Of a stretch of 38,840 bases of DNA, positions 6,499-17,400 are shown one piece after another (the stretch's first letter is position 1; each line of letters begins with the position of its first letter). The position numbers and the translations under genes were made by a program. Source of the DNA: an uncultured Cellvibrionales bacterium. GTDB taxonomy: Bacteria; Pseudomonadota; Gammaproteobacteria; Pseudomonadales; Cellvibrionaceae. The stretch lies in the NCBI GenBank assembly GCA_913050115.1, contig CAJWZU010000025.1:1-38840 (forward strand), given 5' to 3'. The notes under the pieces were generated by a model. The model saw only the letters and a list, made by a program, of their open reading frames with translations, did no database searches and had not been told where the DNA came from.

Positions 6499-7266
6499 TT
6501 ACAAATCTGCAGCCTGACAAATTCCGTAGAAAGTATTTGCCTGCAGTGCCGCGCCACCTACCAACGCGCCATCGACATCATCTAAAGCAAATGTCTGAGC
6601 AGCATTGTCAGGTTTAACGCTGCCGCCGTATAAAATTCTTATCCCTGCACCGATAGAGCCCAGCTGCGCACGAATAAACCCATGCATCTCCTCAACTTGC
6701 TCTGGCGTAGCGATACGCCCAGTTCCTACCGCCCAAACCGGCTCATAGGCAATAACGGCCTGCTTAAATGCACCTAAACCGACCATATCGATTACAGCTT
6801 GAAGCTGCGCACCAATAGTCGCCAAAGCTTCACCGGCCTCACGTCTCTCGAGGCTTTCTCCAACACAAAAAATGGGCACTAGACCCACCGCTTGCGCTTG
6901 CATAAATTTCTCGGCAATTATCCTATTACTTTCGGCAAAGTAGGCGCGCCTTTCTGAATGTCCGACGATCACGTAGTGACAACCCACATCCACCAGCATA
7001 GCGCCAGATATCTCACCGGTATAAGCACCCAGTTTAAACTGACTAACGTCTTGAGCACCAACAACAATATTCGACCGGCTCAAAACCTCGACAACCTGGG
7101 GCAAATAAATATAAGGCGCACAAATTGCAACTTCAGCACAGTGCACACCCTGCCACTGCGGGGCGAACTGCGCAAGCAGTTCGGCATTCGTATGGTAGCT
7201 TCCATTCATCTTCCAGTTAGCAATAACTAGAGGACGACGGGATGTTTTCCCTAACCGAGTTGACAA
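6499..7266 (-). CDS. tpiA: Triosephosphate isomerase
   Basis: Interconverts dihydroxyacetone phosphate and glyceraldehyde 3-phosphate in glycolysis and gluconeogenesis (cytoplasm). 255 residues, normal for the TIM-barrel family. Catalytic residues are visible: Asn17 and Lys19 in NWKMN, His103 in GHSERR, Glu175 in YEPVWAVGTG, with the phosphate loop YGGSVKPDN near the C-terminus. The start appears to be TTG at 7266: GAGG lies 8 nt before it and no ATG occurs before the NWKMN motif. The N-terminus MSTRLGKTS is slightly longer than usual. It is probably co-transcribed with secG; a 171-bp gap separates it from glmM. Confidence 0.96.
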   Translation of the reverse strand: MSTRLGKTSRRPLVIANWKMNGSYHTNAELLAQFAPQWQGVHCAEVAICAPYIYLPQVVEVLSRSNIVVGAQDVSQFKLGAYTGEISGAMLVDVGCHYVIVGHSERRAYFAESNRIIAEKFMQAQAVGLVPIFCVGESLERREAGEALATIGAQLQAVIDMVGLGAFKQAVIAYEPVWAVGTGRIATPEQVEEMHGFIRAQLGSIGAGIRILYGGSVKPDNAAQTFALDDVDGALVGGAALQANTFYGICQAADL

Positions 7267-7437
7267 TTATTTGACCTCATAAAAACGGCGCTAATAGTAG
7301 CCGAGATAGGGTTTGGATTCAATCAGAAGCCTTACTCTACTGAACAGAATAAATTCAAGCGCTAAACCGCCCGCTACAACATAAAAGCAACAACTAACAT
7401 AGACGGCCACAACAGGGCTTAGATTTAAGCAGAAGCC

Positions 7438-8775
7438 TTAAGTAACTTCTGCCTCCACGACTTTAGTTAACTGTTTACACAGCGCTTCGACTTCTTTGGC
7501 ATCCTCACCCTCGACCATGACCCGAATTAACGGTTCGGTACCAGAGGGACGCAGTAGCACGCGACCACGACCGGCTAGCACGTCCTCAGCTGCAGCCACT
7601 GCCTCGTTCACGACAGTATTGCCGGATAGGTCGCGACGCTCGTTCATACGCACGTTAATCATTAGCATCGGCAGCTTATTCATACCCTGCTTAAAATCAT
7701 GCAGATTTTCACCGGCGGTCACCAAACCCAGCAGCACCTGTAACGCGGCAATAATTCCATCGCCAGTAGTGCTGACATCGGCACAGATAATATGCCCAGA
7801 GGACTCACCACCCAACTGCCAGCCATTCTCGCGCATAGATTGAATCACATATCGGTCGCCGACATTGGCCCGGGCAAAAGGGATTTCAAGTCTTTTCATG
7901 GCCAATTCTAGGCCGAAATTACTCATAAGGGTGCCCGCTACCCCGTTGCAACCACTGCCATACTGCTGCTGGTAGGCGGCAATAATGTAAAGAATCTCAT
8001 CGCCGTCAACCACCTCGCCCTTATGGTCAACAAAGATCAAACGATCGCCGTCACCATCAAAGGCAATACCCATATCGGCCTCTTCTTCTAGCACTTTGCG
8101 TTGCAACGCCTGAGGCTTAGTTGAGCCACAGTTGAGGTTTATATTAGAGCCATCGGGCGCTACTGCCATGGTAATCAACTCGGCGCCCAGCTCGTTGAAT
8201 ACATTCGGACCCACGTTGTAGGTGGCGCCATTGGCGCAGTCGAGTACAATTTTTAAACCCCGCAAGCTAAAACCCCAAGGCATAGTGCCTTTACAGTATT
8301 CAACGTAGCGACCAGCGGCGTCATCGATGCGCACCGCCTTCCCCAAATGCTCAGACACCGTCATAGGCTGGTCGAGCGCCTCTTCGATGGCCCGCTCTAT
8401 TTCATCGGGTAATTTGGTACCGTTGGCACTGAAAAATTTAATGCCGTTGTCAGTGTAATCGTTATGAGAGGCACTGATGACAATGCCGGCCTGGGCCTGA
8501 AAAGTGCGGGTCAAGTAGGCAATGGCAGGGGTGGGCATAGGACCGAGCAGGCCCACATCGACACCGGCTGCAATTAAACCGGCTTCTAATGCCGACTCAA
8601 ACATATAGCCAGATATACGGGTATCCTTACCGATCAGGATACGGTTTGGCCCTTGAAAGCGATCCCCTAATACTCGGCCAGCGGCCCAGCCCAACTTCAA
8701 CATAAATTCAGGCGTAATAGCGCCTGTACCTACACGCCCGCGAATACCATCGGTGCCAAAATATTTACGAACCAT
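7438..8775 (-). CDS. glmM: Phosphoglucosamine mutase
   Basis: Converts glucosamine 6-phosphate to glucosamine 1-phosphate, feeding UDP-GlcNAc for peptidoglycan and lipid A. The ATG at 8775 gives 445 residues, the length of E. coli GlmM, and has GAGAG 9 nt upstream; the ATG three codons earlier has its ribosome site too close. Motifs in order: [10 protein letters not shown], the phosphoserine loop [10 protein letters not shown] (Ser about 103), the metal loop DGDGDR, the sugar loop GGESSGH, and the phosphate site [11 protein letters not shown]. It lies between folP and tpiA, a conserved order. Its downstream gap ends with no clear terminator. Confidence 0.97.
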   Translation of the reverse strand: MVRKYFGTDGIRGRVGTGAITPEFMLKLGWAAGRVLGDRFQGPNRILIGKDTRISGYMFESALEAGLIAAGVDVGLLGPMPTPAIAYLTRTFQAQAGIVISASHNDYTDNGIKFFSANGTKLPDEIERAIEEALDQPMTVSEHLGKAVRIDDAAGRYVEYCKGTMPWGFSLRGLKIVLDCANGATYNVGPNVFNELGAELITMAVAPDGSNINLNCGSTKPQALQRKVLEEEADMGIAFDGDGDRLIFVDHKGEVVDGDEILYIIAAYQQQYGSGCNGVAGTLMSNFGLELAMKRLEIPFARANVGDRYVIQSMRENGWQLGGESSGHIICADVSTTGDGIIAALQVLLGLVTAGENLHDFKQGMNKLPMLMINVRMNERRDLSGNTVVNEAVAAAEDVLAGRGRVLLRPSGTEPLIRVMVEGEDAKEVEALCKQLTKVVEAEVT

Positions 8776-8867
8776 TGTTATCATCTCTCAACACTAAGAT
8801 ACAAGGTTGTATAACCTTATCTCGAATTGCAGCAGCCGAAAGTCGCGACACATTAAGTGCTCATACT

Positions 8868-9716
8868 TTATGCGCTGGCGGCAGCCATTTGAATTTTTAA
8901 AACATCTACTGTAGCGGCCACATCGTGCACCCGCAGTATCTTAGCGCCACCCTGTGCGGCCAGCATAGCCAGCGCCAGGCTGCCCGCTAAGCGCTCATTA
9001 ACGTCGCGCCCCAGCAGGCGGCCCAACAGCGATTTACGCGATAACCCAGCCAATACTGGCAAACCCAGCTCTACCAACTGCGGCAATTGCTGTAGTAACT
9101 GTAAGTTATGAATGTCGGTTTTGCCAAAACCAAAGCCCGGATCAAGCCATATATTGCTTCGAGCAATACCCGCCTGTTCGCATTGAGATACCCGTTGCAG
9201 TAAATAGTTCGCGACCTCAGACACTACATCGTCGTACTCGGGGCGGTCTTGCATGGTTTGGGGCAGGCCCTGCATATGCATTAGGCACACCGGTAGCCCA
9301 GTGCTAGCAGCAGCAGTCAATGCCCCGTCGCGAGTCAATGCGCGTACATCATTAATAATACCGGCGCCAACTTTGGCCGCCTCCAACATTACCTCAGGGG
9401 AACTAGTATCGACTGATATAACCACATCGAGTTCACGCGCAATCAACTCAACCACCGGAATGACCCTGCTGAGTTCTTCATCGATCGGCACCGGCGCCGA
9501 ACCAGGGCGGGTAGATTCACCACCGACATCTATAATAGCGGCCCCCTCGCGGACCATCTGTTCAGCGCGTTTTAACGCCATACTGTTATTGAGGGTATTG
9601 TCTGAAAACAGCTGACCGCCATCGGAAAAAGAGTCTGGGGTGACGTTGAGTACACCCATAACCTTCACCGTACTAAGGTCTAGAGTGCGCGGACCGCATT
9701 GAAATAACATAGGCAT
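8868..9716 (-). CDS. folP: Dihydropteroate synthase
   Basis: Joins dihydropterin pyrophosphate and p-aminobenzoate to make dihydropteroate in folate synthesis; the family is the sulfonamide target. From the ATG at 9716 it has 282 residues, as in E. coli. A longer frame opening with TTG at 9755 begins inside the ftsH terminator and is rejected. Motifs: GVLNVTPDSFSDGG, GGESTRPGS, DVRAL, HMQGLPQTMQ, DPGFGFGK, GLSRKS and RVHD. No good ribosome site is visible. The ftsH terminator ends only about 40 nt before this start, so folP depends on read-through or on a promoter within that short gap. Confidence 0.95.
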   Translation of the reverse strand: MPMLFQCGPRTLDLSTVKVMGVLNVTPDSFSDGGQLFSDNTLNNSMALKRAEQMVREGAAIIDVGGESTRPGSAPVPIDEELSRVIPVVELIARELDVVISVDTSSPEVMLEAAKVGAGIINDVRALTRDGALTAAASTGLPVCLMHMQGLPQTMQDRPEYDDVVSEVANYLLQRVSQCEQAGIARSNIWLDPGFGFGKTDIHNLQLLQQLPQLVELGLPVLAGLSRKSLLGRLLGRDVNERLAGSLALAMLAAQGGAKILRVHDVAATVDVLKIQMAAASA

Positions 9717-9753
9717 GGCAATTAAATCGCAGCAAAAATTAATGAATTTAACC

Positions 9754-9794
9754 AAAAAAACCGCAGCCTGGGTTAGCCCAAGCTGCGGTTTTTT
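9754..9794 (-). terminator. Terminator between ftsH and folP (bidirectional)
   Basis: AACCGCAGC-TTGGG / CCCA-GCTGCGGTT stem with a TTAG-type loop and T runs on both strands, located 9 nt after the ftsH stop. It should stop most ftsH transcription before folP. Confidence 0.8.
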
Positions 9795-9802
9795 AATAGA
9801 TA

Positions 9803-11737
9803 TCAGTGATGCTCTGCAGGTCCGCCAATTGGGCCAGACTTATCATCACCGGCATGCTCTTCATCATCTGCATCCTTTGCGTCGTTACCTGTGTCAGTGT
9901 GACCACTGAAATCGGTGTCATGCCACTCTCGGGGCGGACGCACTTTACGGCGCTGCATTAAATCTTCAACTTGTTCCGCATCAATGGTTTCATATTCCAT
10001 TAAAGCGTCTTTCATGGCGTCGAGTATATCGCGGTTGTCGCGCAGCAACTTCTCTGCTCGGCCATAACAACTATCGACAATATTTCTTACTTCTTCGTCA
10101 ATAATTTTGGCAATTGCTGGAGAATAATTTGCAGTACCAGTACCGGGATAGGCGCCCTCGGTTTCACCATAAGTAAGCGGACCTAAACTCTCAGATAAAC
10201 CCCACTTAGTGACCATATTGCGGGCAATCTCTGTGGCACGCTCAATATCGTTAGAGGCACCAGTGGTAACACCATCTTTACCAAGCGTCATCTCTTCAGC
10301 GATACGACCACCAAAAAGAGTACACAACTGAGACTCTAACCCGCGCTTACTGAGGCTATATTTATCATCCTCGGGCAGGAACTGAGTAACACCCAGCGCT
10401 CGGCCACGGGGAATAATCGTTACCTTGTGCACCGGATCGTGCTCGGGCACCAATTTACCCACAATGGCATGACCGGCTTCATGAAAAGCCGTATTTTCTT
10501 TTTCTGTCACGCTCATCACCATGGACTTGCGCTCGGCACCCATCATGATCTTATCGCGGGCTTTTTCGAAATCTTCCATAGTAACGGTGCGCTTATTACT
10601 GCGAGCCGCAAATAGCGCCGCTTCGTTAACCAAATTGGCTAATTCAGCACCAGAAAAGCCGGGAGTACCGCGGGCCAAAATGGCAGTCTTAACACTGTCA
10701 TCTATTGGGACCTTTTTCATGTGAACGTTTAAAACCTGCTCGCGACCGCGAATATCAGGCAAGCCAACAACCACCTGACGATCGAAGCGGCCCGGACGCA
10801 ACAACGCCTTATCCAATACATCAGGGCGGTTAGTAGCGGCGATAACAATAACACCTTCATTGCCTTCAAAACCGTCCATTTCAACCAGTAATTGGTTCAG
10901 GGTTTGTTCGCGCTCGTCATTACCACCGCCATGACCACCGCCTCTGTGGCGACCCACAGCGTCGATTTCATCGATAAAAATAATGCACGGCGCTTGTTTC
11001 TTAGCCTGTTCGAACATGTCACGGACACGTGAAGCGCCAACACCAACAAACATCTCGACAAAGTCGGAACCAGAAATCGCAAAGAAAGGCACCTTAGCTT
11101 CGCCGGCAATGGCTTTAGCCAACAGTGTTTTACCGGTACCAGGCGAGCCTACCATGAGAATACCGCGCGGAATCATACCGCCTAAGCGCTGGAACTTAGT
11201 GGGGTCACGCAGAAACTCGACCAACTCACCCACTTCCTCTTTGGCTTCGTCGACACCGGCCACGTCGGCAAAAGTGGTTTTAATCTGGTCTTCGCCCAGC
11301 AGCTTGGCTTTAGATTTACCGAAGCTCATGGGGCCGCCTTTGCCTCCACCGCCGCCCTGCATCTGACGCATAAAGAACATAAATACGCCGATAATCAACA
11401 ATATCGGAAAGCTAGCAATGAACAGCTGTTGCCAAAAACTAGGCTGCTCAGGTGCCTTACCGGTTACGTTGACGTCATGATTGATTAAGTCTTCCATCAA
11501 CTTGTCATCAGGAATCGGGGGTAAAGTGACATCAAAGCGCTTCCCATCACTATTCACCCCATGGACAGTCTGCCCCTGAATAGTTACTTCTTTAACGCGG
11601 TCAGACTGCACTTCGCTGACAAATTCTGAATAGCTCAGGTTTTCCTGACTGGCCTTGGGGCTAAAGTTTTGAAACACCGTCAATAGGACAGCGGCAATGA
11701 TCAGCCAGAGAACTAAGTTTTTTGCCATATCGTTCAA
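9803..11737 (-). CDS. ftsH: ATP-dependent zinc metalloprotease FtsH
   Basis: Membrane-anchored AAA+ protease that degrades misfolded membrane proteins and short-lived regulators such as LpxC and sigma32. 644 residues from a TTG at 11737 that has GAGGGT 5 nt upstream; the ATG three codons on (11728) starts [10 protein letters not shown], like E. coli FtsH, and is an alternative. Two membrane helices (about 8-24 and 106-123) enclose a periplasmic domain. Walker A GSPGTGKT is at 197-204 (family usual GPPGTGKT), followed by Walker [13 protein letters not shown], the pore motif FVGVGA, the arginine finger region RPGRFDR and zinc site HEAGH (419-423). The C-terminal tail is His- and acid-rich. It follows rlmE, as in E. 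coli. Confidence 0.97.
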   Translation of the reverse strand: MNDMAKNLVLWLIIAAVLLTVFQNFSPKASQENLSYSEFVSEVQSDRVKEVTIQGQTVHGVNSDGKRFDVTLPPIPDDKLMEDLINHDVNVTGKAPEQPSFWQQLFIASFPILLIIGVFMFFMRQMQGGGGGKGGPMSFGKSKAKLLGEDQIKTTFADVAGVDEAKEEVGELVEFLRDPTKFQRLGGMIPRGILMVGSPGTGKTLLAKAIAGEAKVPFFAISGSDFVEMFVGVGASRVRDMFEQAKKQAPCIIFIDEIDAVGRHRGGGHGGGNDEREQTLNQLLVEMDGFEGNEGVIVIAATNRPDVLDKALLRPGRFDRQVVVGLPDIRGREQVLNVHMKKVPIDDSVKTAILARGTPGFSGAELANLVNEAALFAARSNKRTVTMEDFEKARDKIMMGAERKSMVMSVTEKENTAFHEAGHAIVGKLVPEHDPVHKVTIIPRGRALGVTQFLPEDDKYSLSKRGLESQLCTLFGGRIAEEMTLGKDGVTTGASNDIERATEIARNMVTKWGLSESLGPLTYGETEGAYPGTGTANYSPAIAKIIDEEVRNIVDSCYGRAEKLLRDNRDILDAMKDALMEYETIDAEQVEDLMQRRKVRPPREWHDTDFSGHTDTGNDAKDADDEEHAGDDKSGPIGGPAEHH

Positions 11738-11823
11738 GAGATACCCTCTATTTGCTGCAGAGACATTTAACGTTAATTTAGCATGACGCTTTTTTTACAA
11801 GGCGTCCAGTTAAGCTCAGGTTT

Positions 11824-11911
11824 TTAGCCTTTAAAGCCGTTGCACACCAAGCATACATCACAAGATGGCGCTTTAGAGCCGACTCAAGAGTGGTTTGCAC
11901 GTCTCGTGACA
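11824..11911 (-). repeat. Decayed duplicate of the rlmE 3' end
   Basis: The minus strand reads VTRRANHS, stop, VGSKAPSCDVCLVCNGFKG, stop. The real rlmE end reads [24 protein letters not shown] with its intervening residues split here as VTRKPDSS and [13 protein letters not shown]. The copy lies 92 bp beyond the original and carries an internal stop and many substitutions, so it is a dead tandem duplication of about the last 28 codons. Confidence 0.75.
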
Positions 11912-11915
11912 GACT

Positions 11916-12536
11916 TTAACCCTTAAAACCTTTGCACACCAAGTAGACTTCACGAGATCGTGCTCTGGATGAATCTGGTTTGCGCGTCACAACTTTATTA
12001 AAACTACTGCGGCAATCCAGTAAATAATCATCAAAGCCCTCGCCTTGAAACACCTTAGCGACAAAAGCACCGCCAGGTTTTAACACCTGACGCGCCATAT
12101 CCAGTGCCAATTCTACCAAGTACATAGCCTTGGGTTGATCAACACCACTCATACCACTCATATTGGGGGCCATATCCGAAATTACAAGGCCTGCGGTCTG
12201 TCCGCCCATCTTGCCTAGGAGTTCATTTAATACCGCCTCTTCGGTGAAATCGCCCTGCACAAATTCAACACCGGCCATACCGTCCATTGGCAAAATATCA
12301 GAGGCAAACACACGCCCGTTATGGCCCACTGCTCGCACTGCCACCTGCGACCAACCACCGGGCGCCGCGCCCAGATCAACCACGGTCATTCCTGGCGTTA
12401 TTAAGCGATCTTTTTCATTCAGTTCGATCAATTTGTAACTAGCGCGACAGCGAAAACCGTCTGCCGCCGCCTGCTTAACGTATTTATCACTAAAATGCTC
12501 TTGCAACCAACGACCACTACTTTTAGATTTTGCCAT
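11916..12536 (-). CDS. rlmE: 23S rRNA 2'-O-ribose methyltransferase RlmE (FtsJ/RrmJ)
   Basis: Methylates the 2'-OH of U2552 in the A-loop of 23S rRNA using S-adenosylmethionine, a late step of 50S assembly. 206 residues. The SAM-binding motif is [15 protein letters not shown]. The catalytic tetrad is visible as Lys35 (SYKLIE), Asp121 (ISDMAPN), Lys161 (VAKVFQGEG) and Glu196 ([10 protein letters not shown]), matching E. coli K38/D124/K164/E199. The order yhbY (divergent), rlmE, ftsH is conserved. The region upstream is unusual: five 88-bp tandem repeats, each including the rlmE start codon and first ten codons. A decayed copy of the gene's 3' end lies downstream. Confidence 0.96.
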   Translation of the reverse strand: MAKSKSSGRWLQEHFSDKYVKQAAADGFRCRASYKLIELNEKDRLITPGMTVVDLGAAPGGWSQVAVRAVGHNGRVFASDILPMDGMAGVEFVQGDFTEEAVLNELLGKMGGQTAGLVISDMAPNMSGMSGVDQPKAMYLVELALDMARQVLKPGGAFVAKVFQGEGFDDYLLDCRSSFNKVVTRKPDSSRARSREVYLVCKGFKG

Positions 12537-12976
12537 CTTTTTAAACTCTATCCACCTGTCTTAGCACTATAAAGCTGCTCTCACTGTAGACATACCAGCG
12601 ACCGCTAATTTTAGATTTTGCCATCTTTTTAAATTCTATCCATCTGTCTTAGCACTACAAAGCTGCTCTCACCGTAGACACACCAGCGACCGTTACTGTT
12701 AGATCTTGCCATCTTTTTAAATGCTATCCATCTGTCTTAGCACGACAAAGCTGCTCTCACTGTAGATACACCCGCGACCGTTACTTTTAGAACTTGCCAT
12801 CTTTTTAAATGTTACCCATCTGTCTTAGCACTATAAAGCTGCTCTCACTGTAGATACACCCGCGACCACTACTGTTAGATTTTGCCATCTTTTTGAATTC
12901 TATCCATCTGTCTTAGCACGACAAAGCTGCCCTCACTGTAGACACACCAGCGACCACTACTGTTAGATTTTGTCAT
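12508..12976 (-). repeat. 88-bp tandem array of the rlmE start region with mini-ORFs
   Basis: The start sequence ATGGCAAAATCT and variants occur at minus-strand positions 12536 (true rlmE), 12624, 12712, 12800, 12888 and 12976, exactly 88 bp apart. Four upstream units each encode a 27-codon ORF beginning MAKSxSxGR and ending in TAA, followed by AAAG and the next ATG; the fifth (12976) has TAA changed to CAA and runs to 33 codons. No unit has an internal stop. Units differ by many substitutions, a good share of them amino-acid changing. Each unit also has a promoter-like TTGTAG/TTGTCG-N16-TAGAAT or variant, with the -10 only a few bases before the next ATG. Confidence 0.9.
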
Positions 12977-13066
12977 TTTATGTATATCTAGCTGAAATTT
13001 GTAGGACTTGCGTTACAATAGCGACTATTAAATTAAGTTCAACGACATTTAACTACAGAGAATTTT

Positions 13067-13366
13067 ATGCCGCTTACCGCCGCCATTAGAAAAGAATACC
13101 GCACACTTGGCCACAAATTAAAGCCAGTTGTCACTATCGCCGGCAACGGCCTCAGTGAGAACGTGCAAGGCGAACTCAATCGGGCCCTTAACGACCACGA
13201 GTTGATTAAAGTGAAGCTTATGATTGAAGACCGTGATCTGCGCAAGCAAGTAACACTTGAGATGTGCCAACAACTCAACTGCGAGTTAGTGCAGACCATT
13301 GGCAAGATTGCCCTAATCCTGCGCCAAGCCAAAAACTCCAAGCCACACTTGACCAACTTACGCTAG
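13067..13366 (+). CDS. yhbY: Ribosome assembly RNA-binding protein YhbY
   Basis: Small CRS1-YhbY (CRM) domain protein that binds pre-50S particles. 99 residues, family-typical length. The diagnostic loop is present in modified form as VTIAGNGLSENV (family GxxG, usually IGKxGLT), preceded by LRxxxHKLKPVV-type helix (YRTLGHKLKPVV), and followed by HELIKVKL and the C-terminal strand KIALILRQ. It is divergent from the rlmE repeat array; the intergenic region 12977-13066 must hold its promoter (TACAAT at 13014-13019 is a candidate -10). It ends in a strong terminator shared with the convergent greA. Confidence 0.92.
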   Translation: MPLTAAIRKEYRTLGHKLKPVVTIAGNGLSENVQGELNRALNDHELIKVKLMIEDRDLRKQVTLEMCQQLNCELVQTIGKIALILRQAKNSKPHLTNLR

Positions 13367-13444
13367 CAAGTCACAGGGTAACTGGTAATCTGCGGGTTAA
13401 CTCTCCCGTACTATAAGTTACCCTGACCACGCTCACCATATTAC

Positions 13445-13487
13445 AAAAAAGCCGGCATCTCTTTATATAAAGAGTGCCGGCTTTTTT
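13445..13487. terminator. Bidirectional terminator between yhbY and greA
   Basis: AAAAAAGCCGGCA and TGCCGGCTTTTTT arms, with an inner CTCTTTATATAAAGAG extension, make a long hairpin with T runs on both strands between two convergent genes. Confidence 0.9.
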
Positions 13488-13525
13488 GTCTTTGACTTGC
13501 AGCTTTATAAGCCTAACGCAACACG

Positions 13526-14008
13526 TTAGACGTACTTAACATCATCAATTTCGTACTCAACCACGCCGCCGGGCACCTTAATTGAAACTTCATCGCCAAT
13601 CAATTTGCCGACCAAACCGCGGGCAATCGGTGAATTAACCGAAATTTTATTCTTCTTCACATCGGCTTCATCGTCGCCAACAATCTTATAAGTGACCGCT
13701 TGTTCGGTATCTATGTTGATCAAGTCAACGGTAGTCCCGAATATTACCTTATCGGTGACAGGCAACTTAGTGATGTCAATTTCTTGTACATGGGATAACT
13801 TGCCTTCAATATCCTGAACACGGCCTTCGCAGAAACCCTGCTGTTCGCGTGCAGCGTGGTACTCGGCATTTTCTTTCAAATCACCATGCTCGCGCGCCAC
13901 GGCGATATCCGCCACAATTTTAGGCCGCTGAACCTTTTTCAAGTGATCCAGCTCGGCACGAAGGGCACTGGCGCCCTCCACAGTCATAGGTACTTTATTA
14001 AAACTCAT
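13526..14008 (-). CDS. greA: Transcription elongation factor GreA
   Basis: Binds the secondary channel of RNA polymerase and stimulates cleavage of backtracked RNA. 160 residues from the ATG at 14008, with AAGGAG 6 nt before it; a preceding ATG at 14011 is too close to that site. The N-terminal coiled coil carries the acidic tip [20 protein letters not shown], and the C-terminal FKBP-like domain ends [16 protein letters not shown]. Length agrees with E. coli GreA (158). It follows carB by about 100 bp and converges with yhbY; the carAB-greA order is common in Pseudomonas relatives. Confidence 0.96.
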   Translation of the reverse strand: MSFNKVPMTVEGASALRAELDHLKKVQRPKIVADIAVAREHGDLKENAEYHAAREQQGFCEGRVQDIEGKLSHVQEIDITKLPVTDKVIFGTTVDLINIDTEQAVTYKIVGDDEADVKKNKISVNSPIARGLVGKLIGDEVSIKVPGGVVEYEIDDVKYV

Positions 14009-14108
14009 CATAAACTCCTTGGCTCTCAACTGAAAAACTCGCCTCACAGTAGATTTTTCAGTTTTAGCTCAATTTAATACAACCATAAACCGCAGCGGGT
14101 TTGCGCTA

Positions 14109-17100
14109 TTAACCAATTCGCTTATGCAGCTCTTGCAGCGAACGAACCTGCTGACGAGGGCCATCTTTAAGCGCTAGACATACCGCTGAACCAGCTGCCA
14201 GAGTGGTCGTGTAATACACACGATGATTCTCGGCACTGCGACGAATAGAAGCAGAGTCCTTAATCGCCTGGCGTCCTTCTGTAGTGTTAATAATCAAGCT
14301 TATTTGATCATTCTTGATCATATCAACAATGTGTGGACGTCCTTCTTCCACCTTGTTCACGACAGAGACAACAACACCGGCGTCGGCCAGAATTTTGGCT
14401 GTACCGCGTGTCGCAACTACCTCGAAGCCCAGCGCCGCTAAGTCTTTACCAACCTGAACAACACCACCCTTGTCGAAATCGCGAACAGATACAAACGCGC
14501 GACCGTCAGTTGGAATCTCGCTTGACGCGCCTAACTGCGACTTGCAATAAGCTTCGGCAAACGTATCACCGACACCCATAACCTCACCGGTAGACTTCAT
14601 CTCAGGACCGAGAATCGGGTCTACTGCTGGGAATTTGTTAAACGGGAATACCGCTTCTTTAACGCTAAAGTAGTCAGGAATAATCTCTTTAGTGAAACCT
14701 TGTTCGGCCAACGTTTGCCCAGCCTGACAGCGCGCGGCAATCTTCGCTAATGACGTACCAATGCACTTAGAAACAAAAGGCACCGTGCGCGAAGCGCGTG
14801 GATTGACTTCAATCACGTAGATCTTGCCGTCCTGATAAGCCAACTGAGTGTTCATGAGGCCAATAACGCCAAGCTCCAGCGCCATTTTCTTGACCTGTTC
14901 ACGCATCTCGTCCTGTACATCAGCAGGCAGATTGTAAGGCGGCAAAGAGCAAGCTGAGTCACCGGAGTGTACGCCACACTGCTCGATATGCTGCATGATG
15001 GCGCCAATAACAACCTGCTTGCCATCACATACTGCATCGATGTCGACTTCGATAGCAGCATTCAAGAAGCGATCCAACAGTACCGGGGCATCGTCGGAAA
15101 CCTGCACAGCCTCGCGCATATAGGTTTTCAGTTCAGACTCGTTATATACGACCTCCATAGCACGGCCACCAAGCACATAAGACGGGCGAACCACCAGTGG
15201 ATAGCCGACATCACCTGCCGAGTTAAGAGCCTCTTCGGTAGAGCGAACAATAGCATTTTGCGGCTGTAACAAGTCTAAACGGAACAGCATTTGCTGGAAA
15301 CGCTCGCGATCTTCGGCGCGGTCAATCGCATCTGGAGAAGTACCTATAATCGGTATGCCTTCAGCTTCTAATGCATTGGCCAATTTCAGCGGCGTTTGGC
15401 CACCGAACTGAACAATAACGCCAACTGGCTTCTCGACATGGCAAATTTCCAATACATCTTCTAAAGTTACCGGTTCAAAGAACAGACGATCAGAGGTGTC
15501 GTAATCGGTAGAAACGGTTTCTGGGTTACAGTTAACCATGACAGTCTCGTAACCGTCGTCGCGTAGCGCTAGGGCCGCATGCACACAGCAGTAATCAAAT
15601 TCAATGCCTTGACCGATGCGATTGGGGCCACCACCAAGCACTATAATCTTCTTCTTATCGCTCGGCATCGCCTCGCACTCTTCCTCATAGGTAGAGTACA
15701 TATAAGCGGTATCGGTTGAGAATTCAGCGGCACAGGTGTCTACACGCTTGTAAACCGGACGAATATCCAGCTTGTGGCGATGAGTGCGCAGCGCTTTCTC
15801 GCTAACGTTAAGCAACACCGACAAACGCTTGTCGGAGAAACCTTTACGCTTGAGCTTAAACATCATGTCGGCGTCTATGCCTGACATTGGCTTGCCGCTC
15901 AAGTAAGTTTCGGCGGCAATAATGTCTTCGATCTGCACTAGGAACCAGCGATCAATTTTAGAGGTTTCAAAGACCTCATCGACGCTCATACCGGCGCGGA
16001 ATGCATCGCCAACAAACCAGATGCGCTCAGCACCAGGCGTCGACAAATCGCGACGAATTTGGCTCATCGCGCCGTCAGCGCTTAAATCAACGTGAGGTTC
16101 AAAACCAGAAGAACCTACTTCCAGTCCGCGCAGTGCTTTTTGCAGCGACTCTTGGAAAGTACGACCAATCGCCATCACTTCACCCACAGACTTCATCTGA
16201 GTGGTTAGGCGCGCATCGGCGTCGCCAAACTTCTCAAAGGTGAAGCGAGGGATCTTGGTGACAACATAGTCGATGGATGGCTCGAACGATGCCGGCGTAG
16301 CTCCGCCAGTAATGTCGTTCTGCAGCTCGTCCAAGGTGTAACCCACCGCCAGCTTGGCCGCGATCTTGGCGATCGGAAAACCGGTAGCTTTAGAGGCCAA
16401 TGCCGAGGAGCGAGATACACGAGGGTTCATCTCGATAACAACCATGCGGCCATCTTCAGGATTGACCGAGAACTGTACGTTGGAACCACCCGTTTCAACG
16501 CCGATTTCACGCAAAATCGCAATCGAGGCGTCGCGCATGATCTGATATTCTTTATCAGTCAGGGTCTGAGCAGGTGCCACGGTGATGGAATCACCGGTGT
16601 GCACGCCCATTGGGTCAAAGTTTTCGATGGCGCAAATGATAATACAGTTGTCGTTTTTATCACGAACAACTTCCATCTCGTACTCTTTCCAACCCAACAG
16701 CGATTCATCGATCAACAGCTCATTGGTTGGTGACAGGTCGAATCCGCGCGTACAGATCTCGTCAAACTCTTCCCAGTTGTAAGCAATACCACCACCGGAG
16801 CCACCCATAGTAAATGACGGGCGGATGATAACCGGGAAGCCGTACTTCTTCGGTACCTTCAGCGCGTCTTCCATGGTGTGAACGATATCGGCACGAGCAC
16901 ATTCGAGGCCGATCTTCTTCATGGCTATATCGAACAAACGGCGGTCTTCGGCTTTATGTATAGCTTCGTAATTGGCGCCAATCAGCTCAACGCCGTACTT
17001 TTCCAGCACACCGTTATCAGACAGTGCCAGCGCACAGTTCAATGCAGTCTGGCCACCCATGGTCGGCAGCACGGCATCGGGGCGCTCTTTCTCGATAATT

Positions 17101-17327
17101 AGCTCAACCGTCTGCCACTCAATCGGTTCGATATAGGTCGCATCGGCCATAGCCGGGTCGGTCATAATGGTCGCAGGATTAGAGTTCACCAAAATAACGC
17201 GGTAACCCTCTTCACGCAGAGCTTTACAAGCCTGAGCGCCAGAGTAGTCAAACTCACAGGCCTGACCGATTACAATCGGGCCAGCGCCTAGGATCAAAAT
17301 ACTTTTAATGTCTGTTCTTTTCGCCAT
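14109..17327 (-). CDS. carB: Carbamoyl phosphate synthase large subunit
   Basis: Synthesises carbamoyl phosphate from bicarbonate, ammonia delivered by CarA and two ATP, for arginine and pyrimidines. 1072 residues, full length (E. coli 1073). It has two homologous halves: an N-terminal ATP-grasp ([20 protein letters not shown] at the start, [11 protein letters not shown] glycine-rich loop) and a second ATP-grasp beginning near residue 559 ([34 protein letters not shown]). Both halves carry the metal-ligand pattern [18 protein letters not shown] / [15 protein letters not shown]. The C-terminal MGS-type allosteric domain (from about residue 935) ends in QELHKRIG. carA lies 73 bp upstream on the same strand; the two form an operon. 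Confidence 0.98.
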   Translation of the reverse strand: MAKRTDIKSILILGAGPIVIGQACEFDYSGAQACKALREEGYRVILVNSNPATIMTDPAMADATYIEPIEWQTVELIIEKERPDAVLPTMGGQTALNCALALSDNGVLEKYGVELIGANYEAIHKAEDRRLFDIAMKKIGLECARADIVHTMEDALKVPKKYGFPVIIRPSFTMGGSGGGIAYNWEEFDEICTRGFDLSPTNELLIDESLLGWKEYEMEVVRDKNDNCIIICAIENFDPMGVHTGDSITVAPAQTLTDKEYQIMRDASIAILREIGVETGGSNVQFSVNPEDGRMVVIEMNPRVSRSSALASKATGFPIAKIAAKLAVGYTLDELQNDITGGATPASFEPSIDYVVTKIPRFTFEKFGDADARLTTQMKSVGEVMAIGRTFQESLQKALRGLEVGSSGFEPHVDLSADGAMSQIRRDLSTPGAERIWFVGDAFRAGMSVDEVFETSKIDRWFLVQIEDIIAAETYLSGKPMSGIDADMMFKLKRKGFSDKRLSVLLNVSEKALRTHRHKLDIRPVYKRVDTCAAEFSTDTAYMYSTYEEECEAMPSDKKKIIVLGGGPNRIGQGIEFDYCCVHAALALRDDGYETVMVNCNPETVSTDYDTSDRLFFEPVTLEDVLEICHVEKPVGVIVQFGGQTPLKLANALEAEGIPIIGTSPDAIDRAEDRERFQQMLFRLDLLQPQNAIVRSTEEALNSAGDVGYPLVVRPSYVLGGRAMEVVYNESELKTYMREAVQVSDDAPVLLDRFLNAAIEVDIDAVCDGKQVVIGAIMQHIEQCGVHSGDSACSLPPYNLPADVQDEMREQVKKMALELGVIGLMNTQLAYQDGKIYVIEVNPRASRTVPFVSKCIGTSLAKIAARCQAGQTLAEQGFTKEIIPDYFSVKEAVFPFNKFPAVDPILGPEMKSTGEVMGVGDTFAEAYCKSQLGASSEIPTDGRAFVSVRDFDKGGVVQVGKDLAALGFEVVATRGTAKILADAGVVVSVVNKVEEGRPHIVDMIKNDQISLIINTTEGRQAIKDSASIRRSAENHRVYYTTTLAAGSAVCLALKDGPRQQVRSLQELHKRIG

Positions 17328-17400
17328 GTCGGTCTCTTATCTCAATCTTTCTTGCAGCGATTATCTGGTGCGGCGCCTTCGGCACCAGACCTCCAACAAA

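Noticed and set aside
10983-11366. 127-codon plus-strand frame
   Set aside because: Lies wholly antisense to the conserved ATPase domain of ftsH; codon-bias shadow.
12508-12976. CRISPR array
   Set aside because: The 88-bp units are contiguous repeats without unique spacers and contain rlmE coding sequence.
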